A DNA stretch of 64,000 bases from Tetragonia tetragonoides (Eukaryota; Streptophyta; Magnoliopsida; Caryophyllales; Aizoaceae): assembly GCA_038025085.1 (NCBI GenBank), contig CM076147.1:10450001-10514000 (forward strand), in the 5' to 3' direction. Below, in pieces: positions 46,172 to 60,100 of the stretch. Both the position numbers and the translations under genes were made by a program. The first letter of the stretch is position 1, and every line of letters starts with the position of its first letter. The notes under the pieces were generated by a model that worked only from the letters and a program-made list of their open reading frames with translations, ran no database searches and was not told the origin of the DNA.

Positions 46172-46480
46172 AGTAATTTTCTTAGAAAGCAAGTCTAGTT
46201 TTTTAAAAAAAAATGTAGTAGGAATTTGTTTCGCTTAAATTTTCGCAGTTGCGCTTTTTGTTTTTGTAACCTTAAGAATTTTAATTTATGCAATGTAAGC
46301 TTATTCATTTAGTTTGAATAAAAATTATCCTTTTTTGAATGAGTTGAATGGAATTTTAGATTGATTTTGGTTGGGCCCCTTAAAAGGGTTACCTATGTAT
46401 CTAGTGTGGAATCAGGTCAGCGTAGTTCGTTCAATTTGTGTACGTCTCTTTTTTTGGATTTTTTTATTTATTATTTTTTT
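46172..46480. other. Convergent spacer of element C
   Basis: AT-rich 3' flank of the antisense gene, with T-runs near 46440-46480. No gene is seen. Confidence 0.6.
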
Positions 46481-47560
46481 TTAGACGTAACACTTCTTCA
46501 GTTGATCCATGTTGGTGAGCTGAGTAAACTCGATGCCGTCAATGTCCATAAGTCGAACCGCGCCTCCTGATAGGATGTCTTTGATGATGAACGGACTGGT
46601 CCAGTTTGGTCGGAACTTGTCTTTGGCGTTAGTAACTGGTGCATGTAACTCCTTCCAAACTATGTCTCCTTCTTTCAGGTTTCGAGGTCGGACCTTTTTG
46701 TTGAACGCTCTTGTCATGCGTTGTTGGTACATGTGTGAGTGGTCTAGAGCCGAAGGCGTCTTTCATCTGTGAACGTGGGTTCATCATAACGGGCTTGCAT
46801 CCATTGTGTTTGTCAAAGTTATCCTTCTAAGGCTATGCACTTGGAAGATAGTTGGACTTCTATGGGTAGTACAACTTCCATCCCATAGACTAAGGAATAA
46901 GGTGTAGCTCGAGTGGGTGATCTTATGGATGTTCTATACCCCCAAAAGGCAAATGGTAGTTTCACAGGCCAATCTTTATAGTTTTCTATCATCTTTTCGA
47001 TGATGGTTCTGAGGTTTTTGTTGGCGGCTTCTACTGCGCCATTCGTTTGAGGTCGGTAAGGGGATGATTTGTGGTACTGGATTTTGTAGCTTTTAGTAGG
47101 GTGGCTGTTTCGGCTTTGAAGTGGGATCCGTGGTCACTAATAATTTCAAGTGGAACATCGTATCGGCAGATGATGTTGTTCCTTATAAATTTGGATACTT
47201 GTTTGGATGTGAGGATGGCATAAGACTGTGCTTCAACCCATTTGGTGAAATAGTCTATGACTACTAGGATGTATTCATGTCCTCTAGAGCCCTTGGGGTG
47301 ATCTTTCCAATGATATATATTCCCCATGCAGAAAATGGCCAAGGGGATGTGAAGTTATGGAGCACTGAGGGTGGCATATGCTGCAAGTTGGCATATATCT
47401 GACATTTTTTGCTTTTTTTGACATAGTTGTAACAATCTCTTTCCATGGTGGTGCAGTTGTATCCCAGTCGTAGGACCTTTCTAGAGAGCATTCGACCATT
47501 CATGTGTGGTCCGCACACCCCATTGTGTACCTCATCCATGATCTTGGCGGTTTCTTCGGC
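46481..47560 (-). pseudogene. pol: Integrase region of element C
   Basis: Zinc-binding part (HNGVCGPHMNG), core and C-terminal domain (ending NMDQLKKCYV) are recognisable. The first catalytic Asp reads Tyr (WGIYIIGKI), the second is kept (IISDHG). Frameshifts lie near 47270, 47035 and 46735. Confidence 0.82.
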
Positions 47561-49561
47561 GTTTACACATCTGAGGTTGACTCCATTGTCGGACTTTTTG
47601 TATAGAACCCCCTTGTATTCTACGTATTGCGCCGCCAAGAGACGGATGGCCCATTGAGCTCTTATTGGTGCGTCTGGATGATAGGTGCCTTTGGTGATGT
47701 AGTTGAATACATCTTGATACCAAGGATCTTCTTCAATTGGAGTTAGGATTAGACACGTGTTGAGGTTGTTGTAGAAGGCGGGCTCACTTCTTCTTTGTAA
47801 GCAAACAGGCATCATGCTGACAGGATCAGGTATGGTAATCAAGGAGGCTAGCTTGGACAGAGCGTCTGCAAATTGGTTATCCTCTCGGGGTAGATAGGTG
47901 AATGCCACTTCTTCAAAGTTGTCAAGGACTTTATCCAAAAATTCCTGGTAGAGTGCCATACTTTCACTATGAACCTTCCACTTTCTAGAGACTTGGTTGA
48001 TGATGAGTAGAGAGTCTCCATAAACCTTGAGTACCCTGATCCCTAGGCCTACGGCTGCTTGTAAACCAATAATACATGCTTCATATTCGGCCGCATTGTT
48101 AGTGATAGGAAAATCTAAATTTACAGAGATGGGAGTATGAGCCTTGTTTGGAGATACCAAGAGTACTCCTGCGCCATAGCCTCTTTGGTTGGATGCCCCT
48201 TCAAAGTACATTTTCCAGCAGTTTTCTTCAATTAGAGCTACATCTTCGTCGGGAAAATTATATTGCTCGTGATCCTTGGCTGTGTGAGTGGGGTGCTCGG
48301 CCAAGTATTCTGAAACTGCATGTCCTTTGATATTTTTTGTAGGATCAAACTTGAGATCAAATTCAGACAGCAAAACTGTCCATCTTGCAATTCTTCCACT
48401 CAGGACTGGCTTCTCGAAGATATATTTGAGGGAATTCATTCTTGACCTCACAAGTCTGGGGTGGTTTAGCATGTAATGTCTAAGCTTCTTTGTTGCCCAG
48501 ACCAAAGCCAAACAAGTCTTCTCAAGGCTCGAGTATCAGGTTTCGTAATCGACAAATTTCTTGCTCAAGTAATATATGGCCCGTTCCTTGTCCTCTATGA
48601 CTTGGGCTAGCATAGCCCCCATGGCCATGTCGGTTACTGTTAAGTAGAGGATTAGTGGCATGCCTTGCTTGGGAAAGGCAAGAATAGGTAAGTTGGCCAG
48701 ATAGTCTTTAATCTTGTCGAATGCTTCTTGACATTGGTCATCCCATTCGATTTTGACCCCCTTTTTCAACTTCTTGAATATGGGTTCACATGTTATGGTG
48801 AACTTTGATATAAACCGACTAATGTATTGAAGTAGACCGAGGAAATCCCTGATTTCTGTTTCATTTTTGGGCGGTGGCATTTCAACAATTGCTTTGATCT
48901 TGGATGGATTAATTTCAATTCCCTTTTGACTGACCACATGACCCAGCAGTTTGCCTGATGTTACCCCAAATGCACACTTTTGGAGATTCAGTCGGAAATT
49001 ATACTTGCGCAGTCTCTCAAAGAACTTTTGGAGCGCCTGAACGTGTCCATCCCGACATCTTGACTTCACAATCATATCGTGCACGTAGACCTTGGCTTCT
49101 TTATGCATCATGTCATGTAACAGGGTTGTAGCAGTCCTTTGATAAGTTGCTACTGCGTTCTTTAATCCAAAGGGCATGACCCTGTAGCAATAGGTCCCCC
49201 TAGGAGTTATGAACGTTGTTTTGCTCATGTCTTTTTCAGCCATTTGTACTTGGTTATATCCTGCGTAACCATCCATAAATGACAATAGAGCATATTCAGC
49301 AGTGTTGTCTACCAAGAGGTCAATGTGTGGCAAAGGAAAATCATCTTTTGGGCTAGCTTTGTTGAGATCCCTGAAATCAACACACATTCTGACTCGGCCA
49401 TCTTTCTTCGGTACTGGAACCACATTTGCAATCCATTCAGGATAATCTGATACCACAATAAACCCAGCGGCGAGTTACTTCTGTACCTCTTCTTTTAATT
49501 TCAGCGTCGATTCTGGTCTGGGGCGTCGGAGTTTCGCCTTGCTTGCTTTAGCATCGGGGTA
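47561..49561 (-). pseudogene. pol: RT and both RNase H domains of element C
   Basis: Two long frames (48536-49456 and 47264-48511) are separated by a TGA at a position expected to be CGA. The RT box reads YVHD, so its first Asp is lost. The second RNase H reads YFEGAS, where A and B have YFDGAS, but keeps AAEYEA, VYGDSL and ADALSK. It is clearly divergent from A and B, as expected for an older subfamily. Confidence 0.85.
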
Positions 49562-49566
49562 TAAAG

Positions 49567-50851
49567 TGTAAGGACCCAGTATTTTCGTCCAATCCTCATA
49601 TGTATTGGTGTCCAGGGAGTATGTCCTTATAGAAAATTTGTAAGTTGGGGGTTTAGGTAAGTTCAAGGGACCATCGAGTTAGAAAAGATTTTATAAAGAC
49701 TTGAATTGAATAAAAACCATGAAAGAGGTCACAAATCTGCTATCGGCGTTTTATCGAACGGACAAACCGAAGCGACAACCCAATAGCGGGATAAATGAAC
49801 TAATCATGTTTTTAGAAAGAATCCCGCTCATATAGAACATATGAGTACCCAAGAATATAGGGTTCGGGGGCGAAGGTACGAGGTGGAAAGGTGTTAGGCA
49901 CCCAACTCACCCGTTTTATGACGGCCTCTACTAACTCAAGTTTGCTTAGTAATTTAAAGACATAATTCCCATGCAAAACCGGATTAACAACCTAGACTTA
50001 GACTATTAATCGGTTCACCACAAGCATCACAACATTTATTTTAACCCTTGTTTTCAACATGCATTTGATTGGCAAGTTGAGCATTACAACGGCTAGACAT
50101 GCTTGGAAGGACAATATTTAGGAAGCAATAAAAACGTTATTCTAGCATGATATCTACAATTTGACTACAAGAAAATAAACAATTAGGCAATTTATTTAAT
50201 TTAAGCCCTCAGGAGTTAGTACCTGAACTGTAGGCTATATTTGATAAGAATAGTAAAAGACAAGATCTCAAGAATAAATTTGGAAGAAAGAGGGAGAAGC
50301 TCGGTGTCAATACTTCCGAGAATAGAGGTTGTCAACTGTAGACTGTGTGCTTTGAACTGAGGGAGGAGAGTTGTATTTATAGGCATGGAGAAGTAGGGTT
50401 GGACGGCTGAAAAGGAGCTGAAAATCGAATTGGGCTTGAAAAATGAGTCGGGCCAGAAGCCACGTCAGCGCCGCTAGCGGCCCTGGTCAGGGCCACTGAC
50501 GGCTGTCAGATGTCGTCATAATGACGACATCCAGACTATTTTTATTTTCCGGAGGAATTTTGGTATTCCGAAAAATATGAAAAGACCGTTTGACCCCTGG
50601 ACGGTAAAAGACGGTTCTACCCCTGAATCGCAACTTGGCGACCGAGAGTCGAAAAGGGGCATGAGAGGTGTTGTTAGAAAGCTCTTGAACGGGGCTTTTG
50701 AATGGGGTTGGAATAAAGAAGTGTTTAGAGGAAAAACCCGAGACCTTATCTTAACTATTAAAGCAAAAATTGCGTTCAAGTTTATAAATTACTCCTTTCA
50801 TCATCCGGTTTTTTTGCGGAGGAATCTGAAGGCGCTTTTTTGGCGTCTACG
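49567..50851 (-). repeat. H: solo LTR (family 2) in the pol of element C
   Basis: 1285 bp, homologous to the LTR of element D. Both sides carry TAAAG (49562-49566 and 50852-50856). The minus-strand start reads CGTAGACGCC, where TG is expected, so one end base is mutated. No internal region remains. The pol frame of C continues on both sides. Confidence 0.92.
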
Positions 50852-51685
50852 TAAAGGGATTTATGTTCAGTTATGCTCCTCTCAATACCTAGAATGTCTT
50901 TGTAGGACAAAGCAAAAACATCTGTGTACAGTTTGAGAAGTTCAACAAATTGCTCACGTTCCTGTTTGGTTAAGGATAATCCAATTCATACTTCATGAGA
51001 TTCGCTTTCATTGCTTAAATTGATTAATTATGTTTCCTCCACAATGGAGGTCTTTTCTTCGTGATTGATTACTGCTTTTAGCAATTCTTTAGGCAACTCA
51101 TTTTCATCATTGGGTTTATCAATAACTAAACATAGCGGAAAATAAGTAGAAGGACTTTACATGTTATTGATATTGGAATTAAAAACAACAAGAAAGGAAT
51201 CAGAAGTTCCCTTCACGTTGACACTAGACTTAGAAAGAGAAAATAAGGAATTCCCCGCTCCTGACTCAACCTTAGGACCTAAACTAGACACTGACTCTTA
51301 CTGAGACTCGGAATCAGATTATTCCATCATTGGTCCTTCTCTAGTGGTTCTTGTGACCTTGCGTCCATTTGAGCTTGTCCAGCTCACTTCTTTGCGCCAT
51401 CCCACCGTAACGTCTTCAGTAGTATATATTAGATCAGCGGGGTTGAAGTTGCGATTATAGAGAGCCATTACTTCTTCATTCATGGCGAGAGCTTCGGACA
51501 TTCTAGTTTCTTGTCCGAATAGGAGACCCAACTTTTGGTTGCCCGGTGCCTTGGTCCAATCTCGATCTGCTGGATCAGGTAGGTGATGTGCCTCCTTGTC
51601 CAGTTGGTTGCAGTCTTGGAAGATCTCGAAGCCTGGGTGCATGACTTTGGCTTCTTTGTCGTAGTATGGTTCGGGAAAGCCTTAG
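50852..51685 (-). pseudogene. pol: Linker upstream of RT in element C
   Basis: Matches the A/B linker (for example GLLFGQE, then the WTSSNGRKV region). It has several stops. It is cut at 51685 by element I. Protease, gag and 5' LTR of C must lie to the right of the window. Confidence 0.72.
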
Positions 51686-54469
51686 TGTAATGCCCCGTAT
51701 TATTATTCATTTTAGAATAATAATTACTTTTAAAGAAAATGCGATTTTGGATTTAAATAACTAATTGGGCTCATAAATGTTTAAAGTGCCTAATTAATAT
51801 TGGGTTTTGGCTTTGAACCTAATTAAATTATAATTGGGCCAAAACAAATAAAAGTATTTGGGCTTCATAATTTTCGGAAGTGGTCGAAAATTATAAAGCA
51901 ATTTAGGGCCCTATTTTCGGCCCTCCTAGCCGAAAATATGGCTAGGAAATTCTGAATTTTTAATTTAAAATTTGTTTCCTAAATTGTTGGTTAGTGGAGT
52001 GATTTTAGGAGAGATTTAGGAAAGGAGAAGTTGAGAAAAGGAATGAGTGTGTTTAGTCCCTAAATACACTCAACTTCTAAATCCACTGACTCTTTACCAA
52101 AAAAAAAAAAAAAAAACCGAACGTTTCTCTCTCTCTCATTCTCACGCACGACCGAACAAAGGAGGAAGAAAAGTGAATTTAACACTCTTCCAAAATTCAT
52201 CTTTTGTGCAATTTTAATTCTTCTTATTTCCAAGAAAGTGTTCTAAACTTGTTTTTGATTCTTAAAAGCTTTAAATTTGATTCAAGTATGAGATTTTATG
52301 AACCCTAGTTTTGTTTGAGTAAACCCTAATTTGTGTTTTTCCTAGGGTTTGCTAGATTCTGTTGTTTTTGCATGATAGGATCATGATTAGGGTTTGATTT
52401 GTTTTTTTACTGAATTGAATCAAAGTTTGAATTTAAAAGGTTGAATCTTGTGATTTATTAAACCTGAAAATTTACTAAGTATTCGGATTTAATTTAGATT
52501 TGGAGTTGTTAAGTTTGATTAACAAAAAAAAAAATAAAAAAAATTAGGGTTTCAGCTGGACAGGGCTAGACCGTGTGCAGCCGCTGGGCGGCTGTCACGG
52601 CCTCCAGCCTTGACTGTAACGGCCACCGCCGCCGCTGGATGGTGGTCAGCGGCGGTGGTAAGTTGGTGGTTGATGTTGGTGATGGTGGTTGACTTGTTTT
52701 TACGGTTTTGGAATGTTTCCTAATTTATTTTATGCAAATTATTTTTCGAAACTTTGAGCATGCATGAGTAACTAAAAATTCCAACAACATAATTAATTTA
52801 ATAAAGGCTACTAAATCATCTTTAGTGTTTAATAAAGTGGATTAGAAGTCAAGGTATTGACTATTTATGTATTGTGCACTTGTTAGGACCCGTTGACCGC
52901 ACGTGAACGTAAGGAGCTTACGTTAAATTGTCGTGATTGCCTTATTGCTAAAGGTAATTCATGTCTAGATGAATTATGTATATTCATTGTCTAAGTATCG
53001 AATTGGGATGTTTATTCGTACTTGGTTTGTGGAAGGGATAATTGCTATTTATTTGCTTATGATAATTCGTATAGAATTATGTTAGTGAATACATGTAATA
53101 TATTGGAAATTCACTTTGTGTAGGATTGTCTACTTGTTGATATTCATGTGAGGAGATGCATGATCTATTATGGTTGTTGAACGAAAATTATGTTAAAAAT
53201 TATTCAATTGGAATATAGCTTGTAGTTCTATTTGTATCATGTTAGTAAGCATGTGGATTCATGTTAGAAGCATGTTACTTCAATAAGTTGAAATGAACTT
53301 TGACTATTGGAACCTATCTAAAGGTATTGAACTAGGTGGTTTTGAATTGAGGCCTAGATGCCCTTCATGTAAAATGCCATCGAAAATTGTAACCATATTG
53401 TGTTACTTGAGAAATTGCCAAGATTTTGTGATTTACTTGATTATGTGATCACCTTTGAATTGATTAATTGGGAGTTAAGATTTTTTTGGTAATGCATCCA
53501 CCAAAGGATGCGAATGGGAATTGTCATTGAGATATATTGGTTAGGTCTATGTCTGCGAGTCGTAGCCTTAATGTAGCCCTTGTATCCATACAGTAAGCAA
53601 TTGGGCAAGTGAAGTTTTATTGTGAAACTATTCTTCTTGTAAACCTAAGGGTTGAGAGAGGGTATGCATACTTAGGAACATCTAGAAGTACTTCGGGAGT
53701 AACCTATACTCCGGGACGGTTGATCCCTCTTTGCTATTATGCACAGGACTTTTGATCCTATTGAGCCTGCTGCGGTTGTTTTCGACATTCTTACGATTTT
53801 CTTCTCTATAAGGAAGTTGGATAATGGTTAATAATAAATATGAGATTTATTATTTGGTGTTTATGCGTGTCTTTAAGATTAAAGCATGTTGTCCTTTATT
53901 TACTTAAAGCATGGTTATTATTTTTATTTGATTAAGCATGTTGGCTTAACTTGGAGATTTAAATGGTTTATGTGGTTATGAATTACTCAGCGTAGCTGAT
54001 TCGTTGTTTTTCTTTTTACTTGTGTTTGTTGTCCATTTCTCTTCATTGGTGGCCTATGATGAACCTATATGGAATTCGTCTATATGGGGGAGTAGATTGA
54101 CAGGATTTGTAGCTCGTGCTTTGATGTAGAGGAGAGGCGACGAAAGAAGATTGTATATCTTCTAAGAACATTTATTTTATTGTTTAGTTTGGAATTTCTT
54201 TAATATTGGGATTTTTATTATTGTATTGAGATTAACTCTCTTGCATGAGAATTAATAGTTTACTATTTCCTATTTTATTTGGATTAATTGTTTTAAGTCT
54301 AGTTGAAAAGGATAGTTATTTATTAATTATCTAGTATGTATGTTTGGGATATAAACATTTGGTTTCTTTCTAGCCTTGTATTTAATTTAAACATTAAATA
54401 CAGTTGTAGCGCTTCGAATACTCGTGATTTTAGATGGTTTTAAATTAGACAGAAATTCGGGATGTTACA
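51686..54469 (+). repeat. First LTR of element I
   Basis: 2784 bp, TGTAATGCCCCG..CGGGATGTTACA. It is colinear with 60865-63637, with scattered substitutions and small indels. An A-run lies near 52100. Confidence 0.93.
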
Positions 54470-54472
54470 AGT

Positions 54473-54484
54473 TGGTATCAGAGT
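54473..54484 (+). other. Primer-binding site of the first unit of I
   Basis: TGGTATCAGAGT follows the LTR by three bases. The usual plant form, complementary to initiator tRNA-Met, is TGGTATCAGAGC, which the second unit keeps. The last base is changed here. Confidence 0.85.
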
Positions 54485-54683
54485 GTATGTTATTGTCCCT
54501 AATGTACGTTTTGAATTGTAAAGTATGTCATTAAGATATACTCTTAGGATGAGAACTTAAATAGACTTAAGTTATGTGAATAAAAGATTTATAAGCCGAA
54601 ATGAGTTGATTTGTTCTTTTACTTGTTTTGGTATTATTTGAAGTACTCGAGTGAAGTACTAATGTGTTGTTTTTCGCGTGCAG

Positions 54684-55395
54684 ATGGTGAAGCTTGAACG
54701 ACCCGTTACTCCCGAGGGTCTGAGGCAGCTCCGTTATGAGGGAGGCCACTTAGAGGAATACTTTGATCTCGTACGTGAAGTATTCATGCAGTACAATGAG
54801 CACTATGGTGTTCAATCCTCTATACGCTTGGAAAAGATGAAGGCCTTCCACTTCATCAAAAGCATTGGCTACACGACGGCCAAGTGGCACCAGTTTCACA
54901 AAGAGTGGCTAGTGGATTGGGAGATGAGGAACGATAAGGACTACCCCTATCTGGAGACATTGGAGTCCTTGATGATAAGGGTCTACGTATGGTCTAATGT
55001 ACGTCGAGAACGCTGGAGGGTATGATCCATTGCTTCAGGTGGACGACCAAATGACCCAAGAGGAGGCAGACGCTGACTTAGATCGAGCACTAGTGTTCGA
55101 GAAGGACTACTTAGCCAAGGGGGCCGAAAATCCTGCGGTCGAGGTCGAGGAGGAGTCTTCGCCTACTGTTCCTAAGGTTCCTACGAGGTCATCTAGACCT
55201 AGCGCTGTGAGAGATTGGCACACAGGCTTGAATTGCAAGCCCAATGAGCCAAGGACCCCTATTGAAGAGGAGGAGGATCCAGAAGAACATGAGGAACCTA
55301 TGGAGGAGGAGGAGGAGGAGGAGGAGGAGATGGACGAGGTCCAAGTGACACATGTGGGTCGCTATCCTTTGAGGAACCGTGCGAGAAGAGCGTGA
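54684..55395 (+). pseudogene. Extra ORF upstream of gag in element I
   Basis: It starts MVKLERPVTPEGLRQLRYEG and is charged and probably alpha-helical in the first half. A frameshift around 54990-55020 leads into a second half with a strongly acidic run (EEEEEEEEEMDE), ending RYPLRNRARRA. Together about 235 codons. The second unit starts the same ORF at 63865. GTGCAG immediately precedes the ATG in both and could be a splice acceptor. I recognise no domain. It may be a gag-like or regulatory protein of this family. Confidence 0.6.
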
Positions 55396-55906
55396 TTCTT
55401 AGTTTGATCTAGTTTTATTGGAAGTAAACTATTTGAGACTTAATTTGGGCCTGCGAGTCATCTTTTTTTGACATATTGTTTAGAATGTTAAATTTTTGCT
55501 TTATTCATACTATTTTGAGACTTGGTTTAGCAATTACTCATTGTTGAGAACAAATACGTGACTATCTGATTTATGAGATGGAATTTTTGCAAGAAATTGT
55601 GTTGTTTACTTGCTATCTAGAGCATGAGTATTGTGAAAGCACCTATGAAAGAGGCATGGATGTTTCATTATGATTTTGATTTGTTTCTTTATGAGAAAGA
55701 ACAAAGTCTACTGAAACCTTGAACTTGCTTGTACGCAGGAGTGTGATAAGGCCATGCTTGAATGTAATAAGAGCCTAGTGCCCTAGTTGGCTATTAAACA
55801 TATCTATGAGTCAAGTGTATATGTTAGTTGTGATTATCGCACATGAGTGATATATGGGTAGCTAATACCCTTTTCTTTTACTTTTGTTGATCCTTTAGGT
55901 TGCTAG
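55396..55906 (+). other. Spacer between the extra ORF and gag of I
   Basis: 511 bp without a supported reading frame. Confidence 0.65.
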
Positions 55907-57127
55907 ATGCCACCTAGAAGAAATAGACAAAGAGTCACGGAGTCTAGCAGTTCATTGGGAGATAATAACAATAACGTGGGAAATGGAGAGGAAATGGCGC
56001 AAGCCTTGTTAGCGCAACTTGCTCAGTCGCATCAAGCCTTAGCGCAGTCTAATGCATTCATCGCGCAGATGATGCAGAGGGAGGATACGAGGGTGACCGG
56101 AGGGGATGATTTTGCCACAGTATCGAAGAAGATAAAATGGCATAATCCGCCTGTGTTTGAGAGGCGCGAGGATCCCGTACTTCTTGACGACTGGACGCGA
56201 GATTTGGAGAAAATCTTCGCGATAACTGGTTATCCGGAGGCACTTAAGGTAGACAGTGTTGTTTATCTGTTCCGGAAAAAGACAGATCGTTGGTGGACAA
56301 CCAATGGCACATCTAATAGAGCTCGACCGGGTTTTAATTGGAAAATGTTCAAAACGGTCCTTAGAGAGGAGTTCTACCCAGAGTATCCCCAGGACCAGAA
56401 GTATAACGAGTTCTTGAACCTTATCCATGGAAGGATGATCGTTCAGGAATATGCTGAAAAGTTTGACGACCTAGCTCGTTTTGTGGGAGGATTAGTCCCT
56501 ACGGGACAGCATAGGGCCCCTAGATTCCAGAATGGGTTGTACTGGACCATTCGTGAGTCTTTTGGGGGTTATAGGTGTCAGATCGTGCAAGAGGTCTACA
56601 ATCGTGCTGCGAATCAAGCTGCGATTTTTAAGCACAGAGAAGATGTGACTGGGAAAAAGAGGAAGTTTGACGACCATCAGGGTAGTGGTGGGTGAGAAGA
56701 AGGAGAAGTTCCGGGGAGGAAACAACCAGAATGGCAACAACAACAACAACAACAACAACAACAAGGGGAATAACAACAATGTGGGTGAAAATTCCAAGAA
56801 TGAAAATGACAAGAATGACAATGAAAATGAATATCAGAATAATAGGGGTTTGAATGGCAAACCCTATATTTGCAAGAAGTGCAATAAGAATCACCCAGGA
56901 GTTGATTGTGCTGGAAATAAGTATAAATGTTTCACTTGTCAAGAGTTGGGGCATCGTTCTTTTGATTGTCCTCGGAAGGGCAAGATCGTGAACAATGGTG
57001 GGGGAACAACAATGTTCAAGCTCCTGCTGTTCAGGGTCAAAATGGGAACAACCAGGGTGGTAATCGACAGAATGGGCTGAATGGACAGGCTGGAAATGTT
57101 CAGAACAATAATGGCAACCAGAACTGA
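55907..57127 (+). pseudogene. gag: gag of element I
   Basis: It starts MPPRRNRQRVTESSS. A Gln-rich N-terminal part precedes the retrotransposon gag domain (VVYLFRKKTDRWW, then VLREEFYPEYPQDQKYNEF). An Asn-rich linker and two CX2CX4HX4C zinc knuckles follow (CKKCNKNHPGVDC near 56875 and CFTCQELGHRSFDC near 56930). Frameshifts lie near 56690 and 57003. The TGA at 57125 sits where an uninterrupted gag-pol frame would be expected. Confidence 0.85.
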
Positions 57128-60100
57128 AATGGAGGTCGTTTGATTGTGATGAATCAAGTACAGGCTGATGCGGCAAACAATGCGGTGACTGATACATTTC
57201 TTATAAATTATTTGTCTACCTATGTATTATTTGATTCTGGAGCATCACATTCATTCATATCTGAAAACTTTGTTAAAAACATGGGATGAGAGTACTAGAG
57301 TCTTTAGAGACTCATGTTGCCACTCCTACTGGAGAGGTGGTATTGTGTAAAGTAGTGCATCCCAATGTTCGTGTGAACATTGCAGGGTCTGAATTCCCTG
57401 CAGACCTGATTGAGTTTCAATTGGGAGATTTTGATTTTATTTTGCGCATAAATTGACTTAGCAAGTATAAAGTGAGAATCGACTGTAATAAAAAAAAGAT
57501 ATCGCTGAAAGGGCCTAGAGGTAATAGAATCTCTTATAAAGGAATTGTCAATAAGGGAGGAATTGGGATTATTTCAATGTTAGTGGCGAAGAAGCACTTA
57601 GAGAAGGGATGTGGGGGATTTTTGGGTCACATTCAAAATGTAGAGGGAATAGACGAGGAAATCTCAAAGATTGATGTGGTCAATGAGTTTCCGGATGTGT
57701 TTCCTAAGGAGATTCCTGGTATGCCACCAATGAGGGATACTATGTTTCAGATTGACCTAGTTCCTAGAACAAGTCGGATTTCGAGAGCACCGTATAGAAT
57801 GACACCTTTAGAGATGAAAGAGCTAATGGAGTAATTAGAGGAGTTGTTAGAGAAAGGGTACATTAGACCTAGTGTATCGCCGTGGGCGCACCAGTTCTGT
57901 TTGTGCGTAAGAAGGATAGTAGTTTGCGTCTCTGCATCGACTATCGTGAGTTAAACAAGGTCACTGTCAAGAATAGGTATCCTCTACCTAGGATTGAGGA
58001 CCTGTTCGATCAACTCCAAGGGGCTGGAGTGTTTTCGAAGGTGGATTTGCGGTCTGGTTATCATCAATTGAGGATTGATGAGGTCAACATGCGAAAACTA
58101 CCTTTAGGACAAGGTATGGGCATTATGAGTTTACTTTTATGCCATTTGGGTTAACTAATGCACCTGCCAAGTTTATGGAGATGATGAATAACACCTTTAG
58201 ACCATATCTGGATAGTTTTGTGGTCGTGTTTATCGATGATATTTTGGTGTATTCGAAAGACAACGAGGAACACGCAAGACACTTGAGGACTGTCTTGGAG
58301 GTGTTGCGACATGAGAAGTTGTACGCTAAACTCTCAAAGTGTGATTTTTGGCTAGAGAGTGTTGCTTTTCTTGGGCACATTATCTCTAAAGAAGGAGTCT
58401 CTGTAGATCCTTCTAAGATTCGGGCTGTCATGGATTGGCCTGCTCCGAAAAGTGTGACTGAGGTACGTAGCTTCCTTGAATTGGTTGGCTATTATAGGAG
58501 ATTTGTGCAAGACTTCTCCAAAATACAAATCTGATGAAAAAGGAGATTAAGTACAAGTGGACCGAACAATGTGACGAAGCTTTCCAAGAGCTTAAGAAAA
58601 GGTTGACAACGGCACAAGTGTTCACTTTACCGTCTGGAACGGAAGGATTTGAGGTGCACAGTGATGCATCAAAGAATGGGTTGGGGTGTGTACTTATGCA
58701 ACATGCCAAGGTGGTTGCTTATGCCTCTCGCCAGTTGAAAGTGCATGAGCAGAATTACCCTACTCATGACATGGAGTTAGCTGCTGTGATTTTTGCATTG
58801 AAAATCTGGAGGCATTACTTGTATGGAGCTCGTTGCAAGATCTTTACAGATCACAAGAGTTTGAAGTATATCTTCACTCAAAATGAGTTGAATATGAGGC
58901 AACGGAGATGGCTCGAGTTGATATCTGAGTACGATCTGGATATTCAATATCACGAAGGGAAAGGTTAATGTAGTGGCTCATGGGTTGAGTAGGAAGACTT
59001 CACACACTATGAACAACATGATGGTGCTACCGTATGACTTTTGTGAGGAATTCAGGAAGTTGGACTTAGAAGTTGTTCAACAAGGTGAGACTGTAGTGTT
59101 GTTGAATGCACTTGTCGTGCGACCGTCGATCTATGATGAGATCCGACAGTCCCAAGTTCATGACCTGTTTCTAGAGGAGTTACGTGTCAAGATCAAGGAT
59201 GGCAAGCATCCTGATTATGAGATCCTTGATGATTGTACGATCAAGATGAAGGGGCGTTGGTGTGTACCAAACAACGCCGAGCTGAACGAAAGATTCTAGA
59301 TGAGGCACATGGAACTGCGTAATCTGTTCACCCAGGTGGTGATAAGCTGTACAAAGACTTGAAACTTCAGTTTTGGTGGATAAACATGAAGCGAGAATGT
59401 GCTGAGTATGTGGCAAGGTGTCTTACTTGTCAAAAGATGAAGATCGAACACAAGAGGCTTGTAGGTCTTGTTTCAATCACTGGAAATTCCTGGATGGAAA
59501 TGGGATTCAATCTCGATGGATTTCGTGACTGGATTACCAAAGACAAGGTCCGGGAAGGACACTATTTGGGTTATCGTCGACCGACTGACGAAAACGGCGA
59601 GATTCATTGCAATGAAGAAGACTTGGTCAATGGACCAACTAGCTGAAGCTTATGAGAAAGATGTCTTAAGGTTACATGGAGTACCTAAAGACATTGTGCC
59701 AGACAGGGATACGAGATTCTTGTCCATCTTTTGGGATAAATTGCAGAATGCTTTTGGTACAAAGTTGAAGTTTAGTACGGCATTTCATCCTGCGACAGAT
59801 GGTCAAACGGAGCGTACTATTCAGACACTGGAGGACATGTTGAGAGCTTGTGCTCTAGAGATGAAGGACTCTTGGGAGAAGAGTTTACCTTTGATTGAGT
59901 TCTCCTACAACAATAGCTACCATGCGAGCATTGGTAGAGCACCTTACGAGGCGCTGTATGGGAGAAAGTGTCGATCTCCTACGTGTTGGAACGACATAAA
60001 TGAGACCTTTTTTTTGGGCTCGGATTTTATCCAAGAAACTGTGGATCAAGCGAAAATTATCCAAGAGAAGATGAAAGCTGCCCAAGATAAACAGAAAGCC

